Assembly: GCA_910589375.1 (NCBI GenBank)
Contig: CAJUTK010000003.1
Location: 191,247-255,246 of the forward strand
Reading direction: 5' to 3'
Origin: an uncultured Bacilli bacterium
GTDB lineage: Bacteria; Bacillota_I; Bacilli_A; RF39; UBA660
Length of the DNA: 64,000 bases
Shown: piece after piece, positions 7,324-16,002 of the stretch
Position numbering within the stretch: the stretch's first letter is position 1
Layout: every line of letters starts with the position of its first letter
Notes under the pieces: generated by a model
What the model was told of the DNA's origin: nothing
Seen by the model: the letters and a program-made list of their open reading frames with translations, nothing else
Databases searched by the model: none
Made by a program: the position numbers and the translations under genes

Positions 7324-7343
7324 AAAGAAGTTTTCACTTCTTT
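7324..7343 (-). terminator. Terminator of the activator operon
   Basis: On the minus strand AAAGAAGT-GAAA-ACTTCTTT is followed by T-rich sequence, overlapping the stop codon of the activator gene. Confidence 0.8.
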
Positions 7344-8298
7344 ATTTTTTGATTGGGATAGCGCCATTTTCACATCTATTTCCCCAGGAGTCTATCATTT
7401 TCTTATCTTTATAAACACAGATAATCTCACAGTGGTTAGCGCATTTTTGGCATTCTATACCAACTGTTGAAAATTCCATATCTACGATATCAAATGAAAA
7501 GTCATTTTCGACTTTTGATTTTCTAGCTAGAATAGCAACTCCTAAAGCTCCCATTAAATGACTGTTAGGGTCAACGATAACATCATGACCAGTTGCTTCT
7601 TCAAAGGCTTTGGTAACCCCAATATTTTTAGATACGCCACCTTGGAAAACGATAGGGGGAAGTATCTTTTTTCCTTTTCCAACATTATTTAAGTAGTTTG
7701 TAACAACAGCCTTACAAAGACCTGCAATAATATCTTCTTTTTTGTGACCAATTTGAGCTTTATGTACTAAGTCTGATTCTGCAAATACTGTACAACGAGC
7801 TGCTATATTGGTAGGCTTTTTACTTTTAAGGGCAATTTTACCGAACTCTTCTACTTCTACACCTAATCTTTTTGCTTGACTAGAAAGAAATGATCCTGTT
7901 CCTGCTGCACATAACGTATTCATCGCATAATCTACAACAACACCATCTTCTACTAAAATGATTTTAGAATCTTGCCCACCAATTTCTAGAATAGTTCTAA
8001 CATCTGGATAAAGGGAGGTAGTTCCTATTGCATGTGCTGTAATTTCATTTTTAACAACACTAGCATTTACCATAGCACCAATTAATTTTCTAGCACTTCC
8101 TGTAGTACCAACAGAAACAATTTTATAAGTTTTCTTTTTAAATTGACTCTCTAATACTTTTAATAATCTTTTTACAGCATCCATAGGATTTCCTTCTGTC
8201 CAAAGATATTCACTAGCAAGTATTTTATTGTTTTCATCAATAATAACACCTTTTGTGGAGATAGAACCGATGTCTATTCCTAAATATGCTTTTTTCAT
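7342..8298 (-). CDS. 2-hydroxyacyl-CoA dehydratase activator (BadF/HgdC-type ATPase)
   Basis: This 318-residue protein is an ASKHA-fold ATPase of the HgdC/YjiL family that uses ATP to push electrons into 2-hydroxyacyl-CoA dehydratases or benzoyl-CoA reductases. The phosphate loop GIDIGSISTKGVI is at residues 6-18. The Fe-S ligands shared by the homodimer are visible as NTLCAAGTGSF and ARCTVFAESD, and GGQDSK is the adenosine-site glycine motif. A short C-terminal extension with four or more Cys (CQKCANHCEIIC) may hold another metal site. Its start overlaps the end of the preceding DUF2229-type gene, showing translational coupling. No classical HgdA/HgdB dehydratase pair is in the window, so the substrate is unknown. 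Confidence 0.9.
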   Translation of the reverse strand: MKKAYLGIDIGSISTKGVIIDENNKILASEYLWTEGNPMDAVKRLLKVLESQFKKKTYKIVSVGTTGSARKLIGAMVNASVVKNEITAHAIGTTSLYPDVRTILEIGGQDSKIILVEDGVVVDYAMNTLCAAGTGSFLSSQAKRLGVEVEEFGKIALKSKKPTNIAARCTVFAESDLVHKAQIGHKKEDIIAGLCKAVVTNYLNNVGKGKKILPPIVFQGGVSKNIGVTKAFEEATGHDVIVDPNSHLMGALGVAILARKSKVENDFSFDIVDMEFSTVGIECQKCANHCEIICVYKDKKMIDSWGNRCENGAIPIKK

Positions 8299-9362
8299 TT
8301 TTTCTTCTCCTTTCTCATTATAATCATGTCATAGAAAGCTTCTAATCTAGTTTGAATTCCTGTTTCACTTGTCTGTGAATCAAAACTAAAGTAAAGAATG
8401 GGGATTTTATAGTCATTACTAATTTTTTGTAGTACTGGCATAGCATCTATTTCTGGGGTACATCCAAAAGATTTGACATGGACGATTCCATCAAATCCTT
8501 CTTTAGCCCATTCTAGTGCTTTATAAACAGTTGCCATAGAAGTAGCGCCCATATAATATTTTACATAGTGTTTAATAAATTTCTTTTGTTTTTTACCATC
8601 ATTATGAATAACAGAATTACTAACATTCATCCAACGATAGATAACGATACCTTTTTTAGCAAGTTCTTTTTCAATAAAGTGATTGCTGAAAGGTTCCATA
8701 ATTGTGTAATACTCTCCAACAATTCCAATTTTAATTAATTTTTTAGGTTTCTTTAGTTTTACATTCTTTAGTTTTTTCATGTACTCTTTTGTAATCTTTT
8801 TTACATCTTTTTTTGTTTCAACACTTTTCAAGGCATTTAAATATTCTTCATGGATTTTTTCCATTTCTCCATCTTTTTTTTCAAAACCAACATTCTGTCT
8901 TACAAAATCTTCTACTTCATCGATGCATTCAACCATTTTTAAAAAAGTTAATAGAGAAGAAGCAATTTTTTTCACGCTTAAATCTGGATTTACTTTTTTA
9001 AATTCCTCATAAAAGGTAAGAGGCTTTTGATAGTCTGCACGAGACATGTTGATGAATTTTACGTTGTATCCTAAGTCCTTTAGAATCTGTTCATGTAATT
9101 CGCCATAGAAACCTAATCTGCAAACACCACCTGTTTGCACTAGTGTGTTAGCGCCTGCTTCAATTGCTTCAATGTAGTTTCCTAAATTAAATTTGAAGGG
9201 TGAACATACATAATCAGGACTATACTTACTTCCTATTTCTAGTGTTTTTTTAGTGGAAGGGGGAGGAGTAATATATTCGACTCCTAATCCTTTGGTAAAT
9301 AAAAATTCTAGTGCGATGTGATAATTACCAAAACGGGGGAATGCTATTTTACATTTTTCCAT
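8295..9362 (-). CDS. DUF2229-type / HgdB-like protein of the CoA-activase system
   Basis: This 355-residue protein belongs with the 2-hydroxyglutaryl-CoA dehydratase D-component/DUF2229 group that partners the ATPase activator. Visible hallmarks are CKIAFPRFGNYHIAL at the N-terminus, the Cys-containing YVCSPFKFNLGNYIEA, TGGVCRLGFYGE and, near the end, VKSFGCTPEIDAMP, all likely Fe-S ligands. The start at 9362 follows AAGGAGG; upstream frame extension runs into the neighbour. It overlaps both neighbours by a few codons, so the three genes form a tightly coupled operon. In many Bacillota these parts are fused in one very long protein; here they are separate. Confidence 0.85.
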   Translation of the reverse strand: MEKCKIAFPRFGNYHIALEFLFTKGLGVEYITPPPSTKKTLEIGSKYSPDYVCSPFKFNLGNYIEAIEAGANTLVQTGGVCRLGFYGELHEQILKDLGYNVKFINMSRADYQKPLTFYEEFKKVNPDLSVKKIASSLLTFLKMVECIDEVEDFVRQNVGFEKKDGEMEKIHEEYLNALKSVETKKDVKKITKEYMKKLKNVKLKKPKKLIKIGIVGEYYTIMEPFSNHFIEKELAKKGIVIYRWMNVSNSVIHNDGKKQKKFIKHYVKYYMGATSMATVYKALEWAKEGFDGIVHVKSFGCTPEIDAMPVLQKISNDYKIPILYFSFDSQTSETGIQTRLEAFYDMIIMRKEKKK

Positions 9363-10275
9363 GTTGATCCTCCTTTTTAATTTTGATAATATCGACAAAG
9401 CTTTCTAATCTAGTTTCCAAACCAGCACTTCCTTCTTGTCCATCTAGTACTAAATTTAAAATAGGTATTCCTTTAACTCTTCTTAAAATAATTTCATTTA
9501 CTAAAGAATCCGGACCACATGGAAAAGAACTCATTAAAATGATACCATCTACTTTATCTTTATATAGTTCTATTGCACCTACCAATTCCTTATTAAAAGC
9601 CCAGGGAAGTGTTTCACTAATTTTAGAGGATGCTTCTCTAGCTTCTTTTTTATCACATAAATCGGCAATAATAGGAGCAACATCTAATTCTTTTAAATAC
9701 TGGATAATAGGATCTCCTATATATCTATCATAGACATTGTATTGATGTCCAACCAATAGTATTTTTAAAGAATTTCCTTCTAATAGAGTTTCTTGTTTTC
9801 TAATATCCATAATTTGATTTGTTTTCTCATTTTGTTTAGCAATCAAATAAGCTCTTGTAATAGCAACTTTTTTAAATCCTAGAAATTTTCCCATTTTTAA
9901 GAAGGCTCTAAATTCATTAGCAGTCTCTTTTGGATTGATATTGTAGTAAAGAATTTTTATTTTTTTCTCTCTGAATGTATTATTGACAACATCATAGATA
10001 GCTTGAAATTTTGTGCATACAGTTCCATCACTACCATATCCAAATACTCTAGGTACTAATATATAGTCACATTTATCTAACAAGTAAGCGACATGACCTA
10101 GATAGATTTTAGAAGAAAGACATGCTTCATCTATCGCATAAATAGTTCCATTTTTATAAATTTCTCTATTGGTATAGGGACTTACTACATAGTCTAGTCC
10201 TAATTCCTCAAAAAAACTTTCCCATAAATAGTGATATTTATAATATAGGAAAGCTCTTGGTATTCCAATTTTCAT
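9349..10275 (-). CDS. DUF2229-type acyl-CoA dehydratase activase-related protein
   Basis: This is a 308-residue paralog of the downstream HgdB-like protein. MKIGIPRAFLYYKYHYLWESF is the typical DUF2229 beginning, and Cys-containing motifs DEACLSSKIYLGH and SSFPCGPDSLVNE match the likely Fe-S positions. NLVLDGQEGSAGLETRLESF is shared with the downstream protein (FDSQTSETGIQTRLEAF), confirming homology. The ATG at 10275 has GGTGAG upstream and is preferred to a GTG four codons earlier. It is the first gene of the three-gene operon. Role: electron delivery or scaffold for a 2-hydroxyacyl-CoA dehydratase-like enzyme not in the window, by family knowledge. Confidence 0.85.
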   Translation of the reverse strand: MKIGIPRAFLYYKYHYLWESFFEELGLDYVVSPYTNREIYKNGTIYAIDEACLSSKIYLGHVAYLLDKCDYILVPRVFGYGSDGTVCTKFQAIYDVVNNTFREKKIKILYYNINPKETANEFRAFLKMGKFLGFKKVAITRAYLIAKQNEKTNQIMDIRKQETLLEGNSLKILLVGHQYNVYDRYIGDPIIQYLKELDVAPIIADLCDKKEAREASSKISETLPWAFNKELVGAIELYKDKVDGIILMSSFPCGPDSLVNEIILRRVKGIPILNLVLDGQEGSAGLETRLESFVDIIKIKKEDQHGKM

Positions 10276-10335
10276 ACAACTCACCACTCACAATTATTTT
10301 ATCATAAAATGTATAAATCTGATAAAAAAATGTGC

Positions 10336-10341
10336 TATAAT
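10336..10341 (+). promoter_or_regulatory. Extended -10 promoter of the cupin gene
   Basis: TGC-TATAAT forms an extended -10 just before the cupin gene's ribosome site; this makes the ATG at 10340 unlikely as a start. Confidence 0.55.
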
Positions 10342-10360
10342 GGAAAAGTGGAGGATGGAT

Positions 10361-10693
10361 ATGTATAAGAAAATATCAAAGAATGAAAAAGTAACAAGAA
10401 AGATTAGTGAAGTTCATTCTGCAGATAATTATCTAACAAAAGAGATAACAGAAAATGTGAGTTTAGCAGTCACTAAATTGAATGGAAATTTAGATTCTAG
10501 TAAGATAGAAAATGAAAGAGTTTACTATTTTATAGTAGCGAATGTAGATTTTATAATAGATGATGAAAAAGTTCATTGTGAAAGTGGAGATGTACTATAT
10601 TTAGAAAAGGGTACTACTTATTCTGCTTGTGGTGACTTTGAGGCCGTTACCATAAATGTGCCTGCTTATGGGGTAAAAAAAGAATTACGATAA
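10361..10693 (+). CDS. Small cupin-fold protein
   Basis: This 110-residue protein has a single cupin-like beta-barrel pattern: YYFIVANVDFIIDDEKVHCESGDVLYLEKGTTYSACG, where the G(D)VLYLEKGT turn is the cupin motif 2 area. Few metal-binding His are visible, so it may bind a ligand without a metal. The start at 10361 is set by GGAGG six bases upstream and because the -10 box overlaps the earlier ATG. Followed after 14 bases by an MBL-fold hydrolase, probably in the same transcript. Substrate unknown. Confidence 0.65.
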   Translation: MYKKISKNEKVTRKISEVHSADNYLTKEITENVSLAVTKLNGNLDSSKIENERVYYFIVANVDFIIDDEKVHCESGDVLYLEKGTTYSACGDFEAVTINVPAYGVKKELR

Positions 10694-10707
10694 AATGGAG
10701 GAATAAA

Positions 10708-11337
10708 ATGGAAGAATTATTAGAAAATGTAATTGTTAGAAAACAAAATACAATTCAAATAGAGGATATTTATTTTGATCCTTATTTAGAAGATAGTGAA
10801 ACACATAGTGCTCGAGCTATCTTTATTACGCATTCGCATTACGATCATTTTTCAAAGGAAGATATTGCAAAGGTAAAAAATGAAGATACTATTTTAATTA
10901 TTCCGAAGGATTGTCTAGTGGGGGCGCTTGATCAATTTGATAAAAATCATATTTTGGTAGTAGAGCCAAATCAAGATTATGTAGTAGGAGACTTAAGATT
11001 CCATACAGTTCCTATGTATAATATCAATAAAGGATATCATCCAAAAGAGAATAATTGGGTAGGTTATTTACTAGATTACAATGATATTACTTATTATATT
11101 GTAGGAGATTCTGATGAAACACCAGAATTAGTAGGAACAAAATGTGATGTTTTATTTATTCCTATTGGGGGAACGTATACAATGGATGTAGAAGAAGCAG
11201 TATCTGCAACTAAGTTGATAAATCCTAAAGTAGCAATCCCAACTCACTATGAAACGGTAGTGGGAACAAAGGAAGATGCGTTAAAGTTTCAAAAAGAGTT
11301 AGAAGGCATTATACCATGTAAGATTTATGAAAGGTAA
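10708..11337 (+). CDS. Metallo-beta-lactamase-fold metal-dependent hydrolase
   Basis: This 209-residue protein of the UPF0173-like MBL group carries the HxHxDH zinc motif as THSHYDHFS (residues about 40-48), an Asp ligand in IVGDSDETPE and a late His in IPTHYET. Such small cytosolic MBL hydrolases are widespread and poorly assigned. ATGGAGG provides the ribosome site, and it follows the cupin gene closely. A strong terminator follows at 11332. Confidence 0.85.
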   Translation: MEELLENVIVRKQNTIQIEDIYFDPYLEDSETHSARAIFITHSHYDHFSKEDIAKVKNEDTILIIPKDCLVGALDQFDKNHILVVEPNQDYVVGDLRFHTVPMYNINKGYHPKENNWVGYLLDYNDITYYIVGDSDETPELVGTKCDVLFIPIGGTYTMDVEEAVSATKLINPKVAIPTHYETVVGTKEDALKFQKELEGIIPCKIYER

Positions 11338-11358
11338 TAGGCGACTGTTACCTTTTTT
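11332..11358 (+). terminator. Terminator after the MBL hydrolase
   Basis: AGGTAATAG-GCGA-CTGTTACCT followed by eight Ts. Confidence 0.9.
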
Positions 11359-11390
11359 TTGTGTTCGCATACACTATGGTGAGGTGTCTT

Positions 11391-12356
11391 ATGAAAAAAG
11401 TTGTTTTGTTAATGGGTGGAGAGTCTTTAGAACATCATGTCTCTTTAGAATCTTCTAAATCCATTTTAGAAAATATAGATAGAAAAAAGTTTCAGGTACT
11501 ACCTGTTATTATAAGTAAAGATGGTACTTGGTATGAGTATCATGGAGAAATTAGCAATCTGTTAAATTGGGAAGAAGGTCCTATTTCTGTAATGGATAAT
11601 ATTCCTAAAATTTTAAAAAGTTACGATATTGTACTACCTATGATTCATGGTACTTTTGGTGAAGATGGTAGGTTACAGAGTTTCTTAGAATTATTCCATA
11701 TTCCTTATGTAGGCTGTAATAGTAAAACAAGTATGTTGGGTATGGATAAAGAATATATGAAGATGGTTGCTAAAGAACACAATATTCCCATGTTGCCCTA
11801 TCAAGTTTTAACGAAAGAAAACTTAAAAAATGTTACAGATTTTCCAGTCATTGTAAAACCTGCATCAGGCGGTTCTTCTATTGGAATTGGTGTAGCCCAT
11901 TCTAGAAAAGAATTAATGCATAAATATAAAGAAGCTTTATCTTGTGATTCTAAAGTAATCATGGAAAAGTATGCGAGTGTCAGAGAATTAGAAGTAGGCA
12001 TTTTAACGAATAAAAAGAAAACTTATTTTTCTAGTATTGGAGAAATTTTAACAGATGGAAATGTTTATGATTATGATAAAAAATATGTAGATAGTATGTC
12101 TACAACTACAAATGCAGTTATTCCCAAAGAAGTAGAAAAGAAAGTCTATGAATTAGCTCAAAAGATTAGTGAAATTTTTTCTTTAAAGGGAATGACACGT
12201 ATTGATTTCTTTTACGAGGAAGATACGAATACTATTTACTTTAATGAGATTAATACGATTCCAGGATTTACTACTATCAGTATGTATCCTAAGTTATGGG
12301 AGTCTAAAAAAATAAACTATCAAAAACTGTTAACCAACTTAATAGAGTGGTCTTAA
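11391..12356 (+). CDS. ddl: D-alanine--D-alanine ligase
   Basis: This 321-residue ATP-grasp enzyme joins two D-alanines for peptidoglycan precursors in the cytosol. Evidence: LLMGGESLEHHVSLES at the start (binding of the first D-Ala, with Glu of GESLEH), MIHGTFGEDGRLQ, the ATP loop KPASGGSSIGI, and the metal/ATP site FFYEEDTNTIYFNEINTIPGFT near the end. The motif is GESLEH instead of the usual GGxSSEH, a mild variation. The ATG at 11391 is preferred because GGTGAGG precedes it. No murF is adjacent. Confidence 0.93.
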   Translation: MKKVVLLMGGESLEHHVSLESSKSILENIDRKKFQVLPVIISKDGTWYEYHGEISNLLNWEEGPISVMDNIPKILKSYDIVLPMIHGTFGEDGRLQSFLELFHIPYVGCNSKTSMLGMDKEYMKMVAKEHNIPMLPYQVLTKENLKNVTDFPVIVKPASGGSSIGIGVAHSRKELMHKYKEALSCDSKVIMEKYASVRELEVGILTNKKKTYFSSIGEILTDGNVYDYDKKYVDSMSTTTNAVIPKEVEKKVYELAQKISEIFSLKGMTRIDFFYEEDTNTIYFNEINTIPGFTTISMYPKLWESKKINYQKLLTNLIEWS

Positions 12357-12360
12357 ATGA

Positions 12361-12389
12361 TTGAACTTTTTTACAAATAATGATAAAAT
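12361..12389 (+). promoter_or_regulatory. Promoter of pyk
   Basis: TTGAAC and TAAAAT are spaced by 17 bases, just downstream of the ddl stop. Confidence 0.6.
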
Positions 12390-12416
12390 GAAGTAGTTTT
12401 GAAAGGATGTAAAAAT

Positions 12417-13808
12417 ATGAAAAAGACAAAGATTGTATGTAGTATTGGTCCATCTAGTGTAGAGTTAGAAACGTTTTCTAAAATGGTAGAAGCAGGAATG
12501 AATGTAGCGCGTATCAATTTTTCTCATGAGACAGAAGAAGGATGCGAAAAAGTAGTTCATTTAGTAGAGGAAGTAAATAAGCAAGGTAATCATATTGCGA
12601 TTATGTATGATACTAAGGGCCCTGATTTTAGAACAGGTGCTTTAGCGCAAGAAACAGTAGAGCTAAAAGAGGGAGAAACTGTTCAACTAGTAAAAGAAGA
12701 TATTTTAGGAACTTCTTCTAAAATTAGTGTCAATTATAAAAGTGCGATTGATACAATTCCAGTGCATTCTATTATTTTAATTGAAGACGGGTTATTTAAA
12801 TTAGAGGTAATTGATAAAGATAGTGAATCTTTAACCTGTAAGATTTTAGTAGGGGGTATTCTTGGTTCTCATAAAGGAATCAATGTTCCAGGAGTGGATT
12901 TAGAAGAACCATTCTTAAGTGAAATCGATAAAAGAGATATTCACTATGCATGTAGTCATGGTGGGGATTTTATAGCGTTATCTTTTGTATCTTGTAAAGA
13001 AGATATTTTAAGTGTTAGAAAGCTAATTGAAGAAGAAGGTTCTTCTATGAAAATTATTTCTAAGATTGAATCTACGAATGCAGTTGCTAATTTAGATGAT
13101 ATCATTGAAGTAAGTGATGGTATCATGGTAGCTCGTGGAGATTTAGGAGTAGAAGTTCCTATGAAAGAGTTACCAATCTTACAAAAAATGATGATTAAAA
13201 AATGCCGTGAAAAAGGAAAAATCTGTATTGTAGCAACTGAGATGTTATCTAGTATGACTAAAAAAATTCGTCCAACTCGTGCAGAAGTATCTGATGTTGC
13301 GAATGCCGTACTAGATGGAACAGATGCGGTTATGTTAAGTAATGAAACTACTATTGGATTTTATCCAGTAGAAGCAGTTTCTATCATGTCAGAGATTTGT
13401 GAAAATACAGAAAATTATTTAGAGTATGAGCATACAATTTATCCAAAGAATAATGATATTATGTCTACTATTGCCCATAGTGTAGTGGTGGCGTCTAACA
13501 GTATTGATGCGAGTGCTATTTTAGCTGCTACATTAAGTGGAGAAACTGCTATTCATATTAGTGCTTTAAGACCTAAGTCACTTATTCTTGCTACTTGTAC
13601 GAAAGAAAGTGTTGCGCGCTCTTTAGCGTTTCATTTTGGGATATATCCAAGTGTTGTTCCAACTGCAAATACAACAGATGAAATTATAGCAAATGCAGTG
13701 AGTGTTGGAAAAAGAGTTCTTGGTTTACAGAAGGGTGAAAGAGTAGTAGTAGCGGGAGGTTTCCCACAGTCTAATAGTACGAACTTTTTAAAAATAGAAG
13801 AAATATAA
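12417..13808 (+). CDS. pyk: Pyruvate kinase
   Basis: This 463-residue enzyme makes pyruvate and ATP from phosphoenolpyruvate and ADP, the last step of glycolysis. Motifs: KTKIVCSIGPSS at the start, ARINFSHET (Arg and Asn for K+/phosphate), IISKIEST (catalytic Lys and Glu), MVARGDLGVEVP, and AEVSDVANAVLDGTDAVMLSNETTIG. It ends normally after the C-terminal regulatory domain without the extra PEP-utiliser-like tail of Bacillus and Geobacillus enzymes. The ATG at 12417 has AAAGGATG upstream. It is probably a single-gene unit. Confidence 0.95.
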   Translation: MKKTKIVCSIGPSSVELETFSKMVEAGMNVARINFSHETEEGCEKVVHLVEEVNKQGNHIAIMYDTKGPDFRTGALAQETVELKEGETVQLVKEDILGTSSKISVNYKSAIDTIPVHSIILIEDGLFKLEVIDKDSESLTCKILVGGILGSHKGINVPGVDLEEPFLSEIDKRDIHYACSHGGDFIALSFVSCKEDILSVRKLIEEEGSSMKIISKIESTNAVANLDDIIEVSDGIMVARGDLGVEVPMKELPILQKMMIKKCREKGKICIVATEMLSSMTKKIRPTRAEVSDVANAVLDGTDAVMLSNETTIGFYPVEAVSIMSEICENTENYLEYEHTIYPKNNDIMSTIAHSVVVASNSIDASAILAATLSGETAIHISALRPKSLILATCTKESVARSLAFHFGIYPSVVPTANTTDEIIANAVSVGKRVLGLQKGERVVVAGGFPQSNSTNFLKIEEI

Positions 13809-13860
13809 TAATATTTCTTTTTTTTATGGTATAATATTTTTAGAATAAGAGGTAGATAAA

Positions 13861-14427
13861 ATGAATAAGAAAATACAATCCACAATTTGGTTAGATTTAT
13901 TAACATATATTATCCTGCCATTGGTTATTTTAGTGAGCACAATTAATATTTTTACAACTATTTTCCATATTACATGGCAAGTTTATACGATTGTTTTAAT
14001 GTTAGTAGAAATTTCTCTTACTATTTTTTATGCTGTTACTGTTTACCATACTCATAAAAGAACTTCATTAGCGCCTAAATTATTAAGGGCATTATTTTGG
14101 GTAACTGCTATTCAGACAAGTTTTGAATATGCTAATACACAACAGATTAACAAAGGCTATAATATCTTTATTGCTTTTGCTATTTATTTTGCCATTTGTT
14201 ATGTTGTATGGATTCGTACTAATGAAACTTATTTAGAAAATAGGATGGATATTTTTGGAAAGGAATCCAGCTTAAAGAAAAATTATCGTTGTCCAGAGTG
14301 TAAGAGATTAGTTCCTATTGGTAAAGATTGCCCAAATTGTACTAAGAAAGAAAGTAAACCAAAAAAGGAAGCTGTGAAAGAAAAAGAAAATAAAATTGAC
14401 AAAAAGTCTACAAAAAAAGAAAGTTAG
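13861..14427 (+). CDS. Membrane protein with C-terminal zinc ribbon
   Basis: This 188-residue protein has about four hydrophobic segments (residues 10-33, 38-60, 80-98 and 105-125), then a short zinc ribbon CPECKRLVPIGKDCPNC, and a Lys/Glu-rich disordered tail. The topology suggests that the zinc ribbon and tail are cytosolic. No specific family was recognised. A terminator overlaps its last codons. Confidence 0.65.
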   Translation: MNKKIQSTIWLDLLTYIILPLVILVSTINIFTTIFHITWQVYTIVLMLVEISLTIFYAVTVYHTHKRTSLAPKLLRALFWVTAIQTSFEYANTQQINKGYNIFIAFAIYFAICYVVWIRTNETYLENRMDIFGKESSLKKNYRCPECKRLVPIGKDCPNCTKKESKPKKEAVKEKENKIDKKSTKKES

Positions 14428-14440
14428 TCTTTCTTTTTTT
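14412..14440 (+). terminator. Terminator overlapping the zinc-ribbon protein's end
   Basis: AAAAAAAGAAAG-TTAGT-CTTTCTTTTTTT, with the stop codon in the loop. Confidence 0.8.
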
Positions 14441-14494
14441 AACTTTAAAGTAAAAGTGTGATATAATCATATTATTGTAGGAAAGAGGTAAAAA

Positions 14495-15421
14495 ATGGAA
14501 AATAATCAAAATCAAGTAGTAAATATGCAACCAGTTAGTAATCAACCAAATAAACAATCTAATAAGAAAATGTATTGTATTATTGCTGGTATTATTGTTG
14601 TTGCTGTAGTAGCAATCATAGTAGTTTTATTGTTAGATAAAAAGGAAAATTCTAGTACTAGCAATACTAATTCTAGCACTAATTCGAATGTGACTTCAAA
14701 TACAAATACTAACACAAATACAAACAGCAATTCTAATCAAAATCCAGTTACAAAAGCAACAGTAGAAGATGCGAGTTATGTAGCAGTTGATTATAAAAAT
14801 GCTCATGATACAAATGAGTTTATAACAAAAGGTGAAAAAATTAAAGTTCCAGTTATTAATTTTTCAACAGCAGATGCTACAAGAGCAAATAATGAAATAA
14901 AATCATTATATGTAAGTTATGAATCAAAAATAAAATCTTCAATGGAGTGTGAACGAAAAGGCGCAGAAGAGCCATGTGGAGAATATTCTATCGGTTATAA
15001 AGTTTATTCAAATAATGATGTTGTTTCTGTTGTAGTGTTAATGCAAAGTTCAGCAACAGATTTACCAGTACCTGAATATTTAGTATATAATTTCGATAAA
15101 AATACTGGAAGTTTATTGACATTAGACAATTTATTAGATAGGAAATCGATATCAAAAAAAGATTTTATAGCAAGTATTTTAGAAAATATTCAAGCATTAG
15201 AAAAAAGTGAGGATTATAAAGAAAGCGGAATAGCAGAAAATATGTTGGAAACAGAACTTTTCTTAGAAGATAACATCAATTTGAATAAGTCCCAAGTAAC
15301 CGAAGAATCTGGAGTAGCATGTTTTATGGATGAAAGTGGTTCTATTAGAACGATTACTACAGTTTTCTGGAATGTAGGAAGTGGTTCTGTTGTATTATTA
15401 GTTCCAGGTGTATCTGATTAA
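14495..15421 (+). CDS. Membrane-anchored extracellular protein, DUF3298/RsiV-like domain
   Basis: This 308-residue protein has a short Asn/Gln-rich cytosolic end, one transmembrane helix (residues about 27-48), a low-complexity Asn/Ser/Thr linker (about 52-85) and an external domain. That domain has the layout of the DUF3298 C-terminal half of RsiV/PdaC-like proteins, with PEYLVYNFDKNTGSLLTLDNLL as the best match. It is a paralog of the protein at 16003-16830 (PSYWVYNFDLTTGKLLTIDSLL). RsiV-type domains bind lysozyme or control sigma factors, but no sigma factor is adjacent, so the role is open. Confidence 0.65.
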   Translation: MENNQNQVVNMQPVSNQPNKQSNKKMYCIIAGIIVVAVVAIIVVLLLDKKENSSTSNTNSSTNSNVTSNTNTNTNTNSNSNQNPVTKATVEDASYVAVDYKNAHDTNEFITKGEKIKVPVINFSTADATRANNEIKSLYVSYESKIKSSMECERKGAEEPCGEYSIGYKVYSNNDVVSVVVLMQSSATDLPVPEYLVYNFDKNTGSLLTLDNLLDRKSISKKDFIASILENIQALEKSEDYKESGIAENMLETELFLEDNINLNKSQVTEESGVACFMDESGSIRTITTVFWNVGSGSVVLLVPGVSD

Positions 15422-15437
15422 CAAATAATTGACAGTT

Positions 15438-15462
15438 AAGGAAGATTAATTCTTCCTTTTTC
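15438..15462 (+). terminator. Terminator after the first DUF3298-like gene
   Basis: AAGGAAGA-TTAAT-TCTTCCTT followed by Ts. Confidence 0.75.
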
Positions 15463-15511
15463 TTATAAATAAAAAAAGATATGCTATAATAAATCTAGGA
15501 AGGTGGTATTT

Positions 15512-15991
15512 ATGGAACGATTAAAGTTAATTGATGATATAAGAACACGTGCACTTTCATTAATGTCGGAAGATACAACTTTATCTTATGAAAATGCTAG
15601 TGCTAAGGCCAAAATAGAATTAGCTGGTGAAAATACTTTAGTTACTAAATATCATCAGGGAATTGAAATGAAACATAGTTATCTTGATATAGCAAAAAGA
15701 GAAATAAGCCCAAATATTCGTGTGGATTTATATCAAGAGGAACAGTTAAAAGAAATGATTGTGGCGAATAGATTAGGAGTAGACTTAGAGGAATTTATTA
15801 ATATTTTTCTTACTCCAGAACAAATTCATTTTATAACATTAGCGTCTCTAAAAGGGGAAGATATTACAAAGTATGTAATGGATATTCAATTTGATCCAAA
15901 AGAAGAAATGCAAAAGTTATCAAATGAGGAAATGCAATCACAAAATGGATATCAAAAGATATATACTAATAATTTTATTGAGGCTGCGTAG
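15512..15991 (+). CDS. Uncharacterised cytosolic protein
   Basis: This 159-residue, mostly helical, charged protein is not recognised. It contains YENASAKAKIELAGENTLVTKYHQGIE and a stretch resembling a helical Arc/response scaffold, with no membrane segment or catalytic motif. The start at 15512 has GGAAGGTGG upstream. It is 11 bases before the second DUF3298-like gene, so they are probably co-transcribed. Confidence 0.55.
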   Translation: MERLKLIDDIRTRALSLMSEDTTLSYENASAKAKIELAGENTLVTKYHQGIEMKHSYLDIAKREISPNIRVDLYQEEQLKEMIVANRLGVDLEEFINIFLTPEQIHFITLASLKGEDITKYVMDIQFDPKEEMQKLSNEEMQSQNGYQKIYTNNFIEAA

Positions 15992-16002
15992 TAAGAGGTG
16001 TA

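Noticed and set aside
7309..7340. Short ORF starting ATGAATAGAAAAG
   Set aside because: It runs into the terminator and the end of the convergent activator gene and has no family match.
9383..9733. Plus-strand ORF inside the DUF2229 gene
   Set aside because: It lies antisense to a conserved protein with clear motifs.
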